In this document: in pieces, positions 1 to 13,440 of the stretch
Position numbering within the stretch: position 1 is the stretch's first letter
How the letters are laid out: every line of letters begins with the position of its first letter
Assembly (NCBI GenBank): GCA_900708905.1
Contig: CAADRB010000005.1
Coordinates: 6,102,061-6,166,060, forward strand
Length of the DNA stretch: 64,000 nt
Direction of reading: 5' to 3'
Origin: Hymenolepis diminuta
Lineage: Eukaryota; Platyhelminthes; Cestoda; Cyclophyllidea; Hymenolepididae
Program-made: the position numbers and the translations under genes
The notes under the pieces: model-generated
Told to the model about the DNA's origin: nothing
What the model saw: only the letters and a program-made list of their open reading frames with translations
Databases searched by the model: none

Positions 1-2814
1 CAATTGAAAGAGGATATTAGTATGGTTTTCCATAATAAATTTACATTTCAAGAAATCACTGCATCCGAAAACTCGGCATAATCATTACACAATCCTTGAA
101 TTAATCGAAAATCCAGAAGTAATGAAAATAACATAAGTGAAGACGATGAACTGAATTGAAATTAACAACTATATTAATACTGATGATGTGCAGATCATCT
201 TAAATTGAACACAATCGAATACACTAAAACATGAAGCAATTTCTCAGAAATGATGAAAGTAGAGGCAAGACGAAAATACGTAGTCAGGATCGTATCTAGA
301 ATTTTCTAACTAATAAGATCCAAAACTGGATATCCCAGTTGCCAATAGACACTAACCTATTTTGATTAAACATTTGAGGTTTGAATATATTCCCAAGCCG
401 AAACATGTCAAAAATGTTGGAATAGAAAAATATGAGAGCTCAAGACAGACCGCGGATCAAACTGATAACATGAGGACAAATTAGTTTAGCTATTATTTCA
501 GTGCATAGTGCTTGGAAAGATATGCATACATTCAAAGTGAGCATACATCTATACAGTATTTAAAAACACAAAATCGAAACCCGCCATAGCATATTTAGTG
601 AACAGAACAAAAATACTAAAGAATCTTAATGGCCTATTGATTTTTTAATTATAGAAACTGCTTTTCATGAAATTGAGAAATTAGGAAAAAATTTTCACCT
701 CTAAACTGACAAAAACTCTACTGTTGGGGAAAGTCAGGCCATTAATCTGCAGTACATTAGATGATCATCAATAAAGACCTATTTTGTTACGAAACCATAC
801 CCTTTAACTCAGAGAAAATTGAAATATATTTAAACAAGAATGATAAAACAAGTTTCTTCAATCGAGATACCCAAAGAAGGTGCTTTCTTAAATAGAATCG
901 GAATTATGTCCATTCGATGCCTCTAGACTAATGGACTGAAATAAGTTACATCATTTACATACAGAATACCAAGTGGTGATGAGTATAGATCCCTTTGATT
1001 ATTACGAAATCAAGAGACTGTGAAGAGCAGGTTGAAGGGATAGAGAAGCGCCTTGGAGTAAACGATGACGTCACAACAATTACCACTTCATCTCCCTACC
1101 GGCAGACTAATCGCAACAATAGTAGCTGAGAATTGTCTTGCAGAGTGGCTGCTAACTTTAGCGTGAATCAATAAAACATTTACAAACGGATTAAAAAAAC
1201 TCCCCACCTCAAGAATCCATTTGATGATAATAATCAGCTGCAGAGACTTCAAAGAAATTTGCGCCGCATGGGCTTATAATGTAATCAACTGGAATTTGTG
1301 AAATTAACGAGTTTTTCGGACATATTACAACATAATCACATAAATGGCAGAACAAGAAAGTTATCTCAGTTCAAAATGAACCATTTCAAGATGTTATCAT
1401 TAAAATGCAATATCCTTATAATAAATGGAATAGTTAAATATGTCAGACAATCATGGTTCGCTAATGCACGAAAATGAATTTTAACATGCATGTTTTCTTA
1501 GTTTAATTAATCATTAATGGGGCACAAAAAATTGATTTATATTTACCAAAGTGAATTTGTGGAACAAAAGCAACTAAGCAAATCAAAAGGTGAACATTAG
1601 GGAATTTGATAATCCGTAAGATCGGCCTCGACAAATTTTTACTTTCTGCCCCCTTGGTTAGGTAATACGTCATATTGAATTGGTTTAACAAGAGGTAGGG
1701 AGTAGACATTTTTTTATTTGTTGCTCCTCTACGAACAAGGAACGCAAAGTCAGTCAACTACCCCATTGAACCTTAATTTCCCCTGTTTATCACAACCCTA
1801 CTTCCACCCTCTCAGACATGAGACTTATTTTCTCTCTTTCCAATTCCTGCCACTCTCTTTGCCCCACATTTCCTCCCTCATTCCCCTACATTCGTCCAAT
1901 ACACCCGCGGTCCAACTCAATTCTTGGTCTTCTATGTTGTTAGTCTTTAGAATGAACAATAGTTTTTTAAGGGGATAGATCTAAGTCTAACCCGGCCTGG
2001 CTCTTGACAAAGCTTTACTGACGGACATAATGCTAATTTAGATTTCAAAAATTCGGTGGATTTTTAAAAGAACGAATAAACACTAAAGAAAGGAATAAAC
2101 TGTTCACTTAATAAAAACTTTGGTTCGAGATAGAACCTCTGATGGGCTTGAACCACTACGTTGCTGAAACCAATTAAATCTCCATAGCCAGTCAAAAATA
2201 ATTTAAGTTTCCAGAAAAAAATTGACTCACCGAATGGAAATAAATTTTATTTTGGAAGGTACATTCAGCCCTTCTCCTCTCTACTGCAAAACCAAGAAAA
2301 AGGGAAAATCTACCCCCGATAATAACTTCAAAACTTTATCTAGGTAACGACGCATGTAAAACATCGAAGGTAATATAGGTTATTGACAATATTTAAAACT
2401 GCCATGTCAGATGATTCAGATTTGAGATTCAAACGATCAGTATGGGGATAATAAAATACGTTATCATTTCTCTACGTAGGAGAATACAAACGAAAACAAT
2501 AAACGGGGGAATAGACACAGAATTCGTTGAAGATCATCAAACACCACTTGAACGATTCACCTTTATTTCTGCCTTTTCTGATCAAATATTGAAAATATTC
2601 AGCTATTGTTATGAGAAGTAAGCAATGTGATTTAAATAAACACTCAAATTAAACAATACTGATATTCTAGATCAGCGAGATAACAGGGAGCCTGTAGAAT
2701 GTACTTTAATTTTGTGTTTCCTGCATGAGAAATTAATCAATTTTTCCATTAAACTCGATCAGCACGATAAAGGCTTCATAAAGATAAAAAAGCTTCTCTA
2801 TATGAAAGACTCAC
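1..2814. other. Non-coding stretch, probably MAP4K intron
   Basis: No convincing exon is visible on either strand. The MAP4K exon ending at 2815 has a clean splice donor (AAT then gtgagt on the minus strand), and the C-terminal half of the protein is missing, so this stretch is most simply the beginning of a long intron. At about 1720-1960 there is a pyrimidine-rich patch resembling the degenerate T/C-rich repeats found elsewhere in the window. Confidence 0.55.
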
Positions 2815-5800
2815 ATTTCCTTCTGATCCATTGCGGTTCTCCTGTTGTTGGTAGTCTTGAAGAAGCATGAGTGATCGCGGTCGTTCTCTATTCACTGACA
2901 CTGGCCAGATGGGCTGTTCAGCAGCAGCAGATGGGGGATAGTGATGTTGAACCTTTTGAGGCTGTGGTTGTTGCATCTTCTGTGGAATGGGAGGTGGAGG
3001 GGGTTCCGAAGAGGGTTCCATGGCAGCAGAGACCTTGATCTTGGCCCCAGCGGGTGCGACGGAGGCAGCAAAGGCTGCTTTCTCTCGCTCCTCTAGTGTG
3101 CGTTTCAAATCAAGGAGTTCTCGTGTAGAGACAATAGAAAGCGAAGGATTGGCTAGGAAGTCGTGCTGAGGGATGGAGAATGTAGAAATGCTTACCTTCT
3201 GAATAATTATAGAAATATATGAATTCCAATTCTATCAGCCACTGCCAATACACATACGCTAGCCAACTTACTAATTAATTAACCTGTGGATATGACGGAA
3301 AAAACCATAGCCTAGCCAGTTTGCGGCTATGCGGCTCCCTTTATCAGCAGGTAGCTCATGAAAGTTGATGGGAGCCTGACAGAGGCAAACAGTGTCTAAG
3401 ATACTGGCTATTACAGACAGTATTAAAAGTAACACCATGGTAATTAGTCTGTGTGACATTAAATACCACTATCACTCCCATTCCTTGTAAACAAAGGACG
3501 AAGTGGTTCAATTCCAGCCGTCCTTTTTGTAACTTCTGAAGGGCTAGCTTTAACACGAATCGAAAATATCATAGACAAATTAATAACTAAACACATTAAT
3601 ATGGTACTTAACAGTCTGAGAGATCGAACAAATTTCAAATGCATTAATTTCTAATCACTTCAGGCAATCCATCTTTCACAAGGTATGAAGATTAAAAGAA
3701 ATCTAAAGAGTTTCGACACTTTAAATGAGCAAAGAAGTGTTATTAATTGTCCCAGATATCAGGTAACGTAAGAGGAAAATACGCAAATTCAATGAGCTTG
3801 CAATTCCATACTCTAACTTTTAAATGCCACAAGATCACTTATTATATCGTAAAGGGTAATTGATATCTCTTACATTTACAGGAATGAAGTTATCGAGTGT
3901 GAAGATTTCAATGAAGTCTCGGGCGGTTTAGGAAAGAGAGACTCGAATTTCAAATAAAACACCATGATATGTATGCTCTTCTCTCAAGCAAATACAGAAA
4001 TTTTTGCTTCCTAAAGATTTACAGGTTAGAGATTTTTTCCGACTATCAAATTTTGCTGGAATTTACTAAAATCCTAAAGGATGAAAATCGTAAGAAATAG
4101 AGGAGTGAAAATGCAGTTCCATTTAGTTTCACCTTTAGTTAAATTTTGTCGACATATTCCACCATTTGCAAAGAGATAAGATAGTAAAATATGTCAATTT
4201 TCAGCTAGAAAAGAGAGATTTTCCTATTGGATTGATTTAAATTTCCGTTATCCTCTTTGTCCTTTACGCCTTGAGGACGTTTAAGAAACATGCACACCGG
4301 ATACCGTACCGAAAATGTACATTTACTTGCATTTTCACAGTCACAAAGTCGAGTCTATCTCATATACCAGCTATCCTCCGCAGCTTCATTGTATTTCATG
4401 ACAAATGGTTAAATATCTTGTTGCTCCGCAAGATGCAGATCTGTTCATTCAAATGTATCTGATACGACATTATTTTCAGACTCATAATGGGAAATAACGT
4501 TACACTTACGGATTCATGAAAAGAAGATAATATATAGGTAGATTGAAAAATACCCCTCCCAAAAATGCTCAAGAACATACTTAATTATGGAAACACTGAA
4601 ATTCGCAAATAGGTTGTTCGAGTGCAAAGAGGGATGATAAATCCACGTTCAGACCAATGGAAAACTCAAAACTACAGATTTTATTGTAGAGTCTTGAACA
4701 ACTTAAGAAACTACAGGTGAACGACTAAGTGCGATCCGAATTTCATACTGTTCTTTCCATGCCTTTATTAAAAAATAATGATTTATTTCCCAATCAACCT
4801 ATATACCAGCAATGAAATTGCCTTCAGTGATTATTCAGTAAATTATACAACTTAAATAATTTTACAAACAATTATTGCACAAGTAACTTTCGAGAGGAGA
4901 CTTACAGTTAGGAGGGTTGAAGCATCGGGCCTGTTGCGTTCGTTTTTGGTGAGACAGAGTTTGACGAAATTCCGGAAGTGCCCTGACCACTTTGAGCGCT
5001 CCTTCAAGGTTGGTGGCTTGTAATTGCGTGCCCCCAGACATTGAAGTGCCCTGCAAGAAAACAGGAATAAGTCAGTTATAAAAGCCCCGTTGAGACCCAC
5101 TGTAAACCCCCAAGTACATTGTTACTGAAGAATTGGAAGTAGGATGAGCTAGCAATTTCGCCAGATAGTACGGAAGAACATGCCAGCACGCAGATCAAAT
5201 GGAAGAGCGAAGTAGTTGATGAAAAACTAGTAATTGAGATATACCTAATCAACTCCCGTATTGCTTTAGAGGAGTTAGTGGTCACTGTGGAAGTAATGGT
5301 CACTTCCTCCATCTTTGTACTCCTTAAGGCTCCTTGATCTATTTTTTAATGTCATACACGTAAGCCATTACATTCGATATTGCCTTATCAGTAAGATGCT
5401 TTTTAGTCATTTGAACTACGCTTCCAGAACAATAAGTCTCCGGTCAGTATGAATCACAATAGAACAATCCAAAAACGATATAACATAAAACAGCGTATAC
5501 ATTTGCAGTTTGGTAACTAAATGGTACATTTTCCGATCAAATGAGTGAAAAATACGTTACATTTTCTTTAAAAAGATGAAAAAAAGAAGTCTTCTATACC
5601 ATAATTCTATTAAATGAATGCAACAAATCAAAATAGGATAACGAAAACTCGCTAAAATATTGCCCTCCTAATCTACAACGAACTTCACTGCAACAAAAAG
5701 TGGAAATAGATAATAATATGTTTGGATACTTCAGTAGGAGAGAATAAAGGAAGAGGTAAGCTGAAATTGTGGCAAGGAGGACAAGAGTAAAACCCAGTAT

Positions 5801-8800
5801 ATAAAAATACGACACACATAGGAAATTTATAAACTGGTTGATTGACGAGAGTTGAGACACGCAGAACAAATTGGAGAACCAGAAAAAGTGACAAGCTAAT
5901 TCCGATAATAATTAAATGCGGATAGAGACGATTTCAATCCACCTGTTGTTTTATACCCAGATTAGTTACAGCTAGCAAGTGCATGAAATGCCTTTACCGA
6001 CAATTAACTTATGCTTAAGACCTAAGGAATTGAATATAATAACCAAGGTACAACTATACACTTTCCTAGTGAACCGAAGGCAAAAGTACGTGGAGTAAAC
6101 AAATTGGAATAGGCTTAAATTAGTGCACCATCTCCAAAACTTTGAAAAGAACAGATGTCGTTTGTTTAAATAACACTTAAAATTCACTTTTATACGAGTT
6201 TGTTTAGGTGTTTTGGTACATAGCTGCCTCATTTGCTAATAGACTGACTAAATATACATCAACCATTCTCAGTGTAAAGATGGCGTAGCGGTAGCGTCCA
6301 AGTCTGTCAGTGATTCGGTACTACTGGACGGGAGTTTTTCTATTAAGGCGCTCATTTCTTTGGAGGATTACTATTCCACCACACGTGTTTAACGGTAGTG
6401 TAAAGCGATTGAATTTATTTTTATTCAATACATATGTCGATTTAACAAAAGGCTTATGTCTAGCACTAAATTGGTCACAAAGCTAGTAATTTAAAACTTC
6501 ATTTAGGAATAAAAACAAATTATAATGGAAAATGACTAGCATCTCACCTTACGCAGGTGTCTTAAAACTGCAACTTCCACATAATTATGAACGAAATAAG
6601 TATTCAGCTGAATTTTGATTTTTTACATTCCAAAAGTAAAACTCATTTTGGTATATCAGTTTTCGTTCAACCGCGATGTAACGTTTCAGGGGCTTGAAGA
6701 GACTCCGGGGACGTCATGCGTTAATGTGCTTAGATACAAAAAAAACCCCGTCATTGAGGTTATTTGTCAACGTGAACCTAGTTTTAAAGCGACGAATGTT
6801 GATATTATTATCATTTAACGGCATTTCAAATTTTCCGAGCCTGTTAACTGCTTAGGCCCTACATTACAATCAGTCACTGTGGACAATTTAACAAAACTGT
6901 GCTGAATAGTCCCATTGTCGTATCTATCAGTTTTCAGATTTACGATCCATAAACCTCAGTTAACTGAAGCCCATTCCAGGCTTTCGATTATAAGCAGAAT
7001 ACTAGCAGTAGAGAAAACTGGTCGAACGAGTGTTTTTAACCGTTCACAATAATGGGAGTGCAAATACATTAGACCACCTCCCCACCAATGATTGGCAATC
7101 TCTCATTTAAACCTTTACTGATAAACGCATTTAACCTGACTAGGTAATACCAAAGTAGAGTTTCTTAATCAATGGGACTTGGTAATATTTTCCTCATTAC
7201 ACACATCTAACATTGGTTTTTCAAAAATGAGTTGAACAGACGTTTGTCCCACTATTCTCCGTCTGTTTTAATAATTACGGTAAGTTATTTCACTCAACAG
7301 ATGTGCACTGATGATCACTGAACTCACGTCCTCTGAATATGCAGACTTGCATGTTAAATGATACATCATCAGCCCATACACTATTGAAAGGTGCTTCGGT
7401 TTACTCCATCTATATTAAATTCTAAACCTGTTTGTCTAAATTATAGTAGGTCGATAATTAATTAATTACTCATTTAAACCTTTATTTCAATATTCAACCT
7501 ACTATAAATCACAAATTCAAAATAAAACTAACACTTATGCATAATTAAAGCAAGGCGTCTTCTGGCTTCAATTTTGAAGTGTGCAATGTAAACTTATTTT
7601 CTATTTACTGAACGTTGGAAAAATCAATAATAGTGAGCTTTGTTATATCAAGATTTGAATGTTGGAATATTATAATATGAAGCAGTAGACTCTACTCAAC
7701 CAAGGGACAAAAACTGAAAGACTTGAAGGATAATCAAAAATTCCTTAAAAGTTTTCCTTAGAGAAATATTTATTTAATTCGTTCTTGCTTCTATTTGAGT
7801 TATTTTCAAACGTTTTAATTATATAATCTTGATCAACGATTTGAACTCACCCTTTTCTCGATAACTCAGTTTCGATTTCCACGTCCTCACTATATCCGTC
7901 CACTTTTCCTTTGCCCTGTTTTTGTAAGGATGCTCCCACACTCTCTCTATCTGTCTCGACTTTCATTCGTATTCAACAAATCTTGATTTATTCGTGATCC
8001 AATCTTCTGACTAACCGTACTTAGGTTGTCTGCTCTTGGTCGATAGTCTTAGCTGCCATAAACCTAAGTCCTAGAATGATTTATATAAGATTTTTTTGAT
8101 TTCCTGACTTTAATTTCCACTTCTACTCAATCTCCATCCAGGATTGTCTAAAGGTTTAGCATTTAGGTATTTCAGAGTTGACTATTTATGCGTGTCAGAG
8201 ACACTATGCCTAGATAATTAAAAAAATCTCATCAACGGGAATATAACTAATGTCATCAAATCAAATCAACAAACTGCAAAAAAACCCGAATACGTGATAA
8301 TGGTGATTCACTAGGCAAAAGATAGAATAACATGTAAAGACGAAAAACATACATCAGGGGGTCTAGGTCGAAGAGAGGTGGTTGGAGTTCAGCGTACTCA
8401 ATGGCTGTAATTCCCACTGCCCAGATATCGCATTTTCCATCATAACCAGTTCCTCTATGTTCCACTGATGCCACTTCTGGTGCCATCCTGAAAAAAAGAT
8501 GAAAATGGAACGAGCAAATTAGTTACACCAAGAAGGGTTGACAAATAGATGACTGTTGGGTTAGCTTTTATCTGTTGGCTCGAGTCTTTCTTTATAGTTC
8601 CAAACCTTCTGAACAAGAGAGCGGCTTGTGATTTTTGTTTAGGAGGGAGGAATTTGCCATATTGGCATGCCTTTTGTACCACTATTGAGAAGGCCTTAAG
8701 GAAATAACGCTTAAACATAGATTATGGTTAACTCTATGGGATCATGGAACTACATCCCATCAGCTATGTTAAGACCATGGAAGATCAACCTGCTTTCACG

Positions 8801-11137
8801 GTCTTTGGAAGCAAAAACTGATCATCACAATTAAACAACCGGTTAATATGCATTGAACGTCGTAGATTAAAATTCGCTCAGTGATCCAGAGTACCTATTT
8901 CGTAAGATCCAAATGTTTGAACGTAGAACATTTATTGTTTAACCGGAACCAAAAATCAAGTGAAGTAAGACTCTTTAATACGTCAACTTTACTCTCAAAA
9001 TCGCTTCGACGCCCTTCCTCAATCCACAATAAAAATTTTTAATTTTCGGCCTTGCCTTGGGTCATAATAATAAAAAGCTAATTTTTATGTGGCTACCGTA
9101 AAAACATTTCATTATTTAATATATTTAGTCAATATAAGGACTGGTCAATTATTAAAAACCTGTTACAAATTTAGATAGGCATATTATCAAGAATAGAGCT
9201 CAGATAGATGACATAAACAATAAATGTGTTATCACAGAAACGTGACACGATCATAGCATCAGATGCAACTGCATGAAAATGCACACGACAATGTATACCC
9301 CCTAGAGTATTGATAAACGGCATCTTCTACTATATCCTTCTCATTCAACCTATACCATTTAATGGGTACAAATAGAACTACAATGACACAAAAATGTAAT
9401 AAATGACAGAGTTAAAGTGAAACATTAAGATTAAAATTTCCATAACAATCTGAGTACTTTTGTGCTATAACAAAAACGTGATTTCTCCATTAAGATAAAA
9501 GGAACATGTTTGTACCATTTGACGTCTACAGGCAAAATCACATGGAACATGTTTCAGAATACTTCACTTCCAACTTTACAGAAGGTCATGAATACAGCCT
9601 ATAATAAATAACTGCCAGTGCAAATGAGCTGGGCCGATAGCTAAAGTCTTTTACTTCAGATGATCTTTATCAAAAAAATAAACAGGGTGGGAACAAGCAA
9701 ATACGTGTACTAGGGAAAGCTGGAACAGTCCCTCCAAATAGGAAATAGGAAAACGAAAGTGATAAACCCAATAAAATTTAAATAAACACTGACAGCAATA
9801 TGGGGTCAGAATAAGCTAAATGGATAGCATTCAGATAGAAAGCAAAGAAATTGGGTAAAATAAATAGGGTATGAAACATCGAAGTAGTGACCAAAAAGAC
9901 TAATGTATACGCAGCACGTTACTAAGACTGAATGTCTCAATTCACTTGCCAAAACTCTTACAATTGCTATTGAGGAATTCATAATAAACTCACAGCAGAA
10001 ATAAAATAATTCTGACGTTTATGATATATCTAGTGCATCACTAATGTAAATTCAATCATAAACATACACAGAACCTGGTTATGGCCAAATTTAAGAAGAA
10101 CATGGCATACTAATTTTATTTTCATTTCAGTTTACTTTAGAGAAGATTGAAATAACTTCATCATATCAACGAATCTAATTCAATTGCACAAATCGTATCT
10201 GAAAATATATCATCTTAAACAAGACACACACAGTAAAAGGAGTCCACATAGGGAGATTTAGAATAAAGGTAAAGCAGAGGAAAAACGTTCTACTCACCAA
10301 TAAGGTGTCCCGATAACGGTACTCCGTTTGACCATTGAAGTGCTCAGCTTTGCAGCAACACCAAAATCTGCTATTTTAACTTCGCCTCGTTCGGTCAAGA
10401 GGATGTTTGCCCCCTTTAGAAAAGCACTGAATAAATAGAACTAAAAAAATACCTTAATGTCTCGATGTATTCGATTCCTAGCATGCATATGTCGTAGACC
10501 TTTAAGAGTTTCTCTTGTAACGAATGCTATACAATCCTCTTGCAAAGGAATACGAGTATCTGAAAGGGAAACGAGTCAAACTCCGGGTTAGAAACACATA
10601 CAAAGGTAGATATCCTGCATTGATTGTCCTCCACAGAACTCCATGCAAATCCACAGTTTATTCGATCGAAGGTAACTCCCATAGTATTGCACAATATTTG
10701 GATGGGAGCACTCCATGAGAGTATGAATTTCCTGACAAATTGCACGAATATCATCTTTAGGGTCTATTTTCATAATCTTAATCGCCACCAAACGACGATC
10801 GTCTCGCCTCTGAGCCTACAAAGAAAATAACAAGATTTAGCAGAAAAGAAAACTGAGAAATTCAAAAAAACGGAAAAATAAATCAAGCAAAAAAGTGAAC
10901 GAAACATATAAATGCCTCAGACTAAGTAATTTAAGGTAAAAATAACTCATAATAAATGAAAATTTGCTATTAAAATAGCATAAAGTATAAAATCAATCTG
11001 AATGACGTTGAAATGAGTAGTACCTTATATACATCACCATATGTACCACTTCCAATGATAGCAAGGACTCTATATTCCGTTTTAGGATCAGATGGTTTGA
11101 CAATCTGCTGAAGATATGCTAACTCCGGATGATGCAT
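2815..11137 (-). CDS. MAP4K3/5-like Ste20 (GCK-I) protein kinase, 5' part of gene
   Basis: Seven exons were joined by eye: 11137-11024, 10815-10602, 10559-10453, 10413-10298, 8487-8353, 5050-4906 and 3165-2815. All have GT-AG borders and agreeing phases and encode 394 residues from the ATG at 11137. The kinase domain has the glycine loop GSGTYGDV (about 29-36), VAIK lysine K51, helix-C glutamate E67, HRD at 141-143, DFG at 161-163, then GTPYWMAPE. The stretches [12 protein letters not shown] and [15 protein letters not shown] are typical of MAP4K1/2/3/5, which activate MAP3K-JNK and nutrient/mTOR signalling in the cytoplasm. The last exon adds a linker rich in proline and glutamine. The C-terminal citron-homology (CNH) domain expected in this family is not in the window, so the gene continues left. 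The catalytic residues look intact. The exact paralogue is unresolved. It is head-to-head with HDAC1. Confidence 0.9.
5051..8352. other. MAP4K intron 5 (3.3 kb), no gene seen
   Basis: This intron lies between kinase exons that join perfectly in phase (...DPLM then [10 protein letters not shown]). Only short open frames occur, none with coding character. A T/C-rich patch near 7850-8060 resembles the LTR-like repeat remnants described elsewhere. Confidence 0.6.
8488..10297. other. MAP4K intron 4 (1.8 kb), no gene seen
   Basis: This stretch separates the exon ending in TPYW from the exon starting MAPE, a phase-2 intron inside the activation segment. It is AT-rich and nothing else is recognisable in it. 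Confidence 0.6.
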
Positions 11138-11371
11138 CGACGGTTCATTAAAACTTTTCGCTTTGCCCGCAATTTATTTCGTATGAATAAATATCGTTTC
11201 GAGAAATATTAAATAATATTATTTAATTTACCTTTAAAATCATTTTTTAAATCTAAAAAATAAAATTTCACTAACCAACGAATTCGGATTAGTCAATAAA
11301 TTTGTTTAAATGTTTAAGTTTTACTTTCTTCTGACTAATTGCCGGGCTAGTTGTTCGTTGGTTTTTGAAGT
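11138..11371. promoter_or_regulatory. Divergent promoter region shared by MAP4K and HDAC1
   Basis: Only 234 bp separate the two start codons, which point away from each other. The interval must therefore hold the 5' UTRs and core promoters of both genes. It is AT-rich with a slightly more GC-containing patch near the HDAC1 side (gccgggctag, about 11341). No clear TATA box placed for either start was seen. The assignment is inferred from layout alone. Confidence 0.55.
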
Positions 11372-13085
11372 ATGGAGTCGGTGGCGCATAAGAAAGTTTG
11401 CTATTATTACGATGGTGCGTTCCCTGATTTTCTTCACTTTCGTAGCTTGATCTTAACTTACTTTTGGTTATTATTTAAGTATAGTATATGTGTTATATCC
11501 CTTTACAAGGTGTTTAATCACTCGCACATTTAGTATTTAATTTCACTTCTTCTAAAAGGCGACATTGGTAACTATTACTACGGTCAGGGTCATCCAATGA
11601 AACCTCATCGCATCCGTATGACTCACAATCTTCTTCTCAATTATGGTCTCTATCGAAAAATGGAAGTTTATCGACCTGCTAAGGCTAATCAGGAGGACAT
11701 GACTAAATTCCATAGCGATGAGTACATCAATTTCCTTCGCTCAATCCGTCCTGATAATATGGTGGATTATACTAAGCAAATGCAGCGTTTCAATGTTGGA
11801 GAAGATTGTCCTGTTTTTGACGGTCTCTTTGAATTCTGCCAACTTTCTGCAGGTGGATCAGTAGCTGGTGCTGTAAAATTAAACAAACAGCAAACAGACA
11901 TTGCAATCAATTGGGGTGGTGGTCTTCATCATGCCAAGAAGTCCGAAGCCTCCGGCTTTTGCTACGTCAATGACATTGTCATGGGCATTCTAGAGTTGCT
12001 TAAGTACCATCAACGTGTTCTATACGTGGATATTGACATTCATCATGGTGATGGTGTTGAGGAGGCCTTTTATACTACCGATCGTGTGATGACAGTTAGT
12101 TTCCATAAGTACGGTGAATATTTCCCTGGAACTGGTGATCTTAAAGATATTGGGGCTGGTCGTGGCAAGTACTACGCTGTTAACTGCCCACTTCGTGATG
12201 GCATGGATGATGAGTGTTATCAGGGCATTTTCAGACCGGTTATTTCTAAGGTCATGGAGACATTCCGTCCTGGTGCTGTTGTTCTTCAATGCGGTGCCGA
12301 TTCTCTCAGTGGTGACCGTCTTGGGTGCTTCAATCTGAGTCTCAAGGGCCATGGAAAGTGTGTTGAGTTTTTGCGCTCTTTCGATATTCCTCTTCTTATG
12401 CTCGGCGGCGGTGGTTACACTATTCGTAATGTTGCACGCTGCTGGACTTACGAAACCTCGATTGCTCTCAATACCGAAATACCCAATGATCTGCCCTATA
12501 ATGACTACTACGAGTATTTCGGTCCCGAATTCAAGCTTCACATTAGTCCTAGCAATACACCCAATATGAATTCTCCTGAGTATATCGATCGAGTTAAGAG
12601 CAAACTGTTTGAGAACCTCAGAATGCTTCCTCACGCTCCCAGTGCTCCGATGATTGGTAAGTAGATGTACTATCTTCTACTGATCTATTAAATGTCCGAG
12701 AATTGTTGATCATATTTCGGCCTTTTCTGTAGACATTCCACCTGATGCTGTAGACGTAGAGGAGCAGGAAAAAGAAGCAATTGAAAACGAGGATCCAGAT
12801 AAGCGTATCTCCATCATGGCTTCTGATAAATCCACTCACAAGGAGAATGAATACTACGATTCGGGCGAGGAAGACGGTGTAGGCTTGTCGGTTCCTCCAA
12901 AAGGCACAAAGACCACCAGAGATGTCCAGTCCTATCGTTCTGCGCCCAAACGTCCACGTGTTGAAGGCGGTGACAGTGGTGCAATGGACATTGATGAGAG
13001 TGAAAAAAAGGAGGGGGGTGCTGGTGATGATGGGAAAGATGATGGCACATCAACAGCTGAATCACACAATGCTGCAGCTTTGTAA
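11372..13085 (+). CDS. HDAC1: Histone deacetylase 1 (class I, RPD3 type)
   Basis: Three exons (11372-11414, 11559-12656, 12733-13085) give 497 residues with matching phases. The enzyme removes acetyl groups from histone lysines in nuclear co-repressor complexes (Sin3, NuRD, CoREST). The class I catalytic domain covers roughly residues 8-375. It has the paired histidines H138-H139 in GGGLHHA, zinc ligands D174, H176 and D262, and the catalytic tyrosine Y301 after GGGG; all key residues are present. The tail keeps the HDAC1/2 hallmark DPDKRIS, then becomes acidic with a basic KRPR patch likely to be nuclear-targeting. The length is close to that of animal HDAC1 (about 480). The start is chosen because a 43-nt first exon encodes [14 protein letters not shown], the expected N terminus. 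Exon 2 is one long uninterrupted block. The long antisense frame under exon 2 is a shadow. Confidence 0.97.
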
Positions 13086-13440
13086 AAGACTTGTTCGGTT
13101 TTTTTTTCTATCTTCGTATGTATTTTGTAAACTTACCCGTCTCCCTTCTCCACTTTGTGTGCTCATTTATACTGTTACGCGCTGTAGTGTCATCTTCCTA
13201 TCCCCGGCATTTACTCTTCTGTGTACAGTCATCTTCCTTGAGCTATCACTCTCCCGTCCCCTCTAAAAAATTTCTTCCACAACAAATACTATCACTCTTC
13301 TCTTTTCCTACGAAAATGGAGTATGCTCTGCTTATGCATTTTCATTTTCGTAAATTTCTTCATGGAGCATATTGGCCTTTACATCAATACCCTCCCCATA
13401 CTTCTATGAATGGACTTTTAATCAATGTTCTCTATTAAAA
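13086..13440 (+). other. Probable HDAC1 3' UTR
   Basis: Pyrimidine-rich sequence follows the stop codon. An ATTAAA hexamer at 13434-13439 is a possible polyadenylation signal. The overlapping plus-strand open frames here have no coding character. The end point is an estimate. Confidence 0.35.

Noticed and set aside
1066..1073. Palindromic CRE-like TGACGTCA
   Set aside because: It is far from any recognised start codon, and one 8-mer occurs by chance in a window of this size.
3271..3644. Three overlapping minus-strand frames between MAP4K exons 6 and 7
   Set aside because: They lie in an intron whose flanking exons join in phase, and the peptides look random.
6285..6345. tRNA A-box-like TGGCGTAGCGG
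   Set aside because: The B-box position matches only weakly and no cloverleaf can be drawn.
12020..12634. 204-codon open frame antisense to HDAC1 exon 2
   Set aside because: It is a mirror of strongly conserved HDAC coding sequence, with no homology or splice/start context of its own.
12922..13438. Plus-strand frames across the HDAC1 tail and downstream
   Set aside because: They are out of frame with HDAC1 and rich in F, L and S, as expected from pyrimidine-rich 3' UTR.
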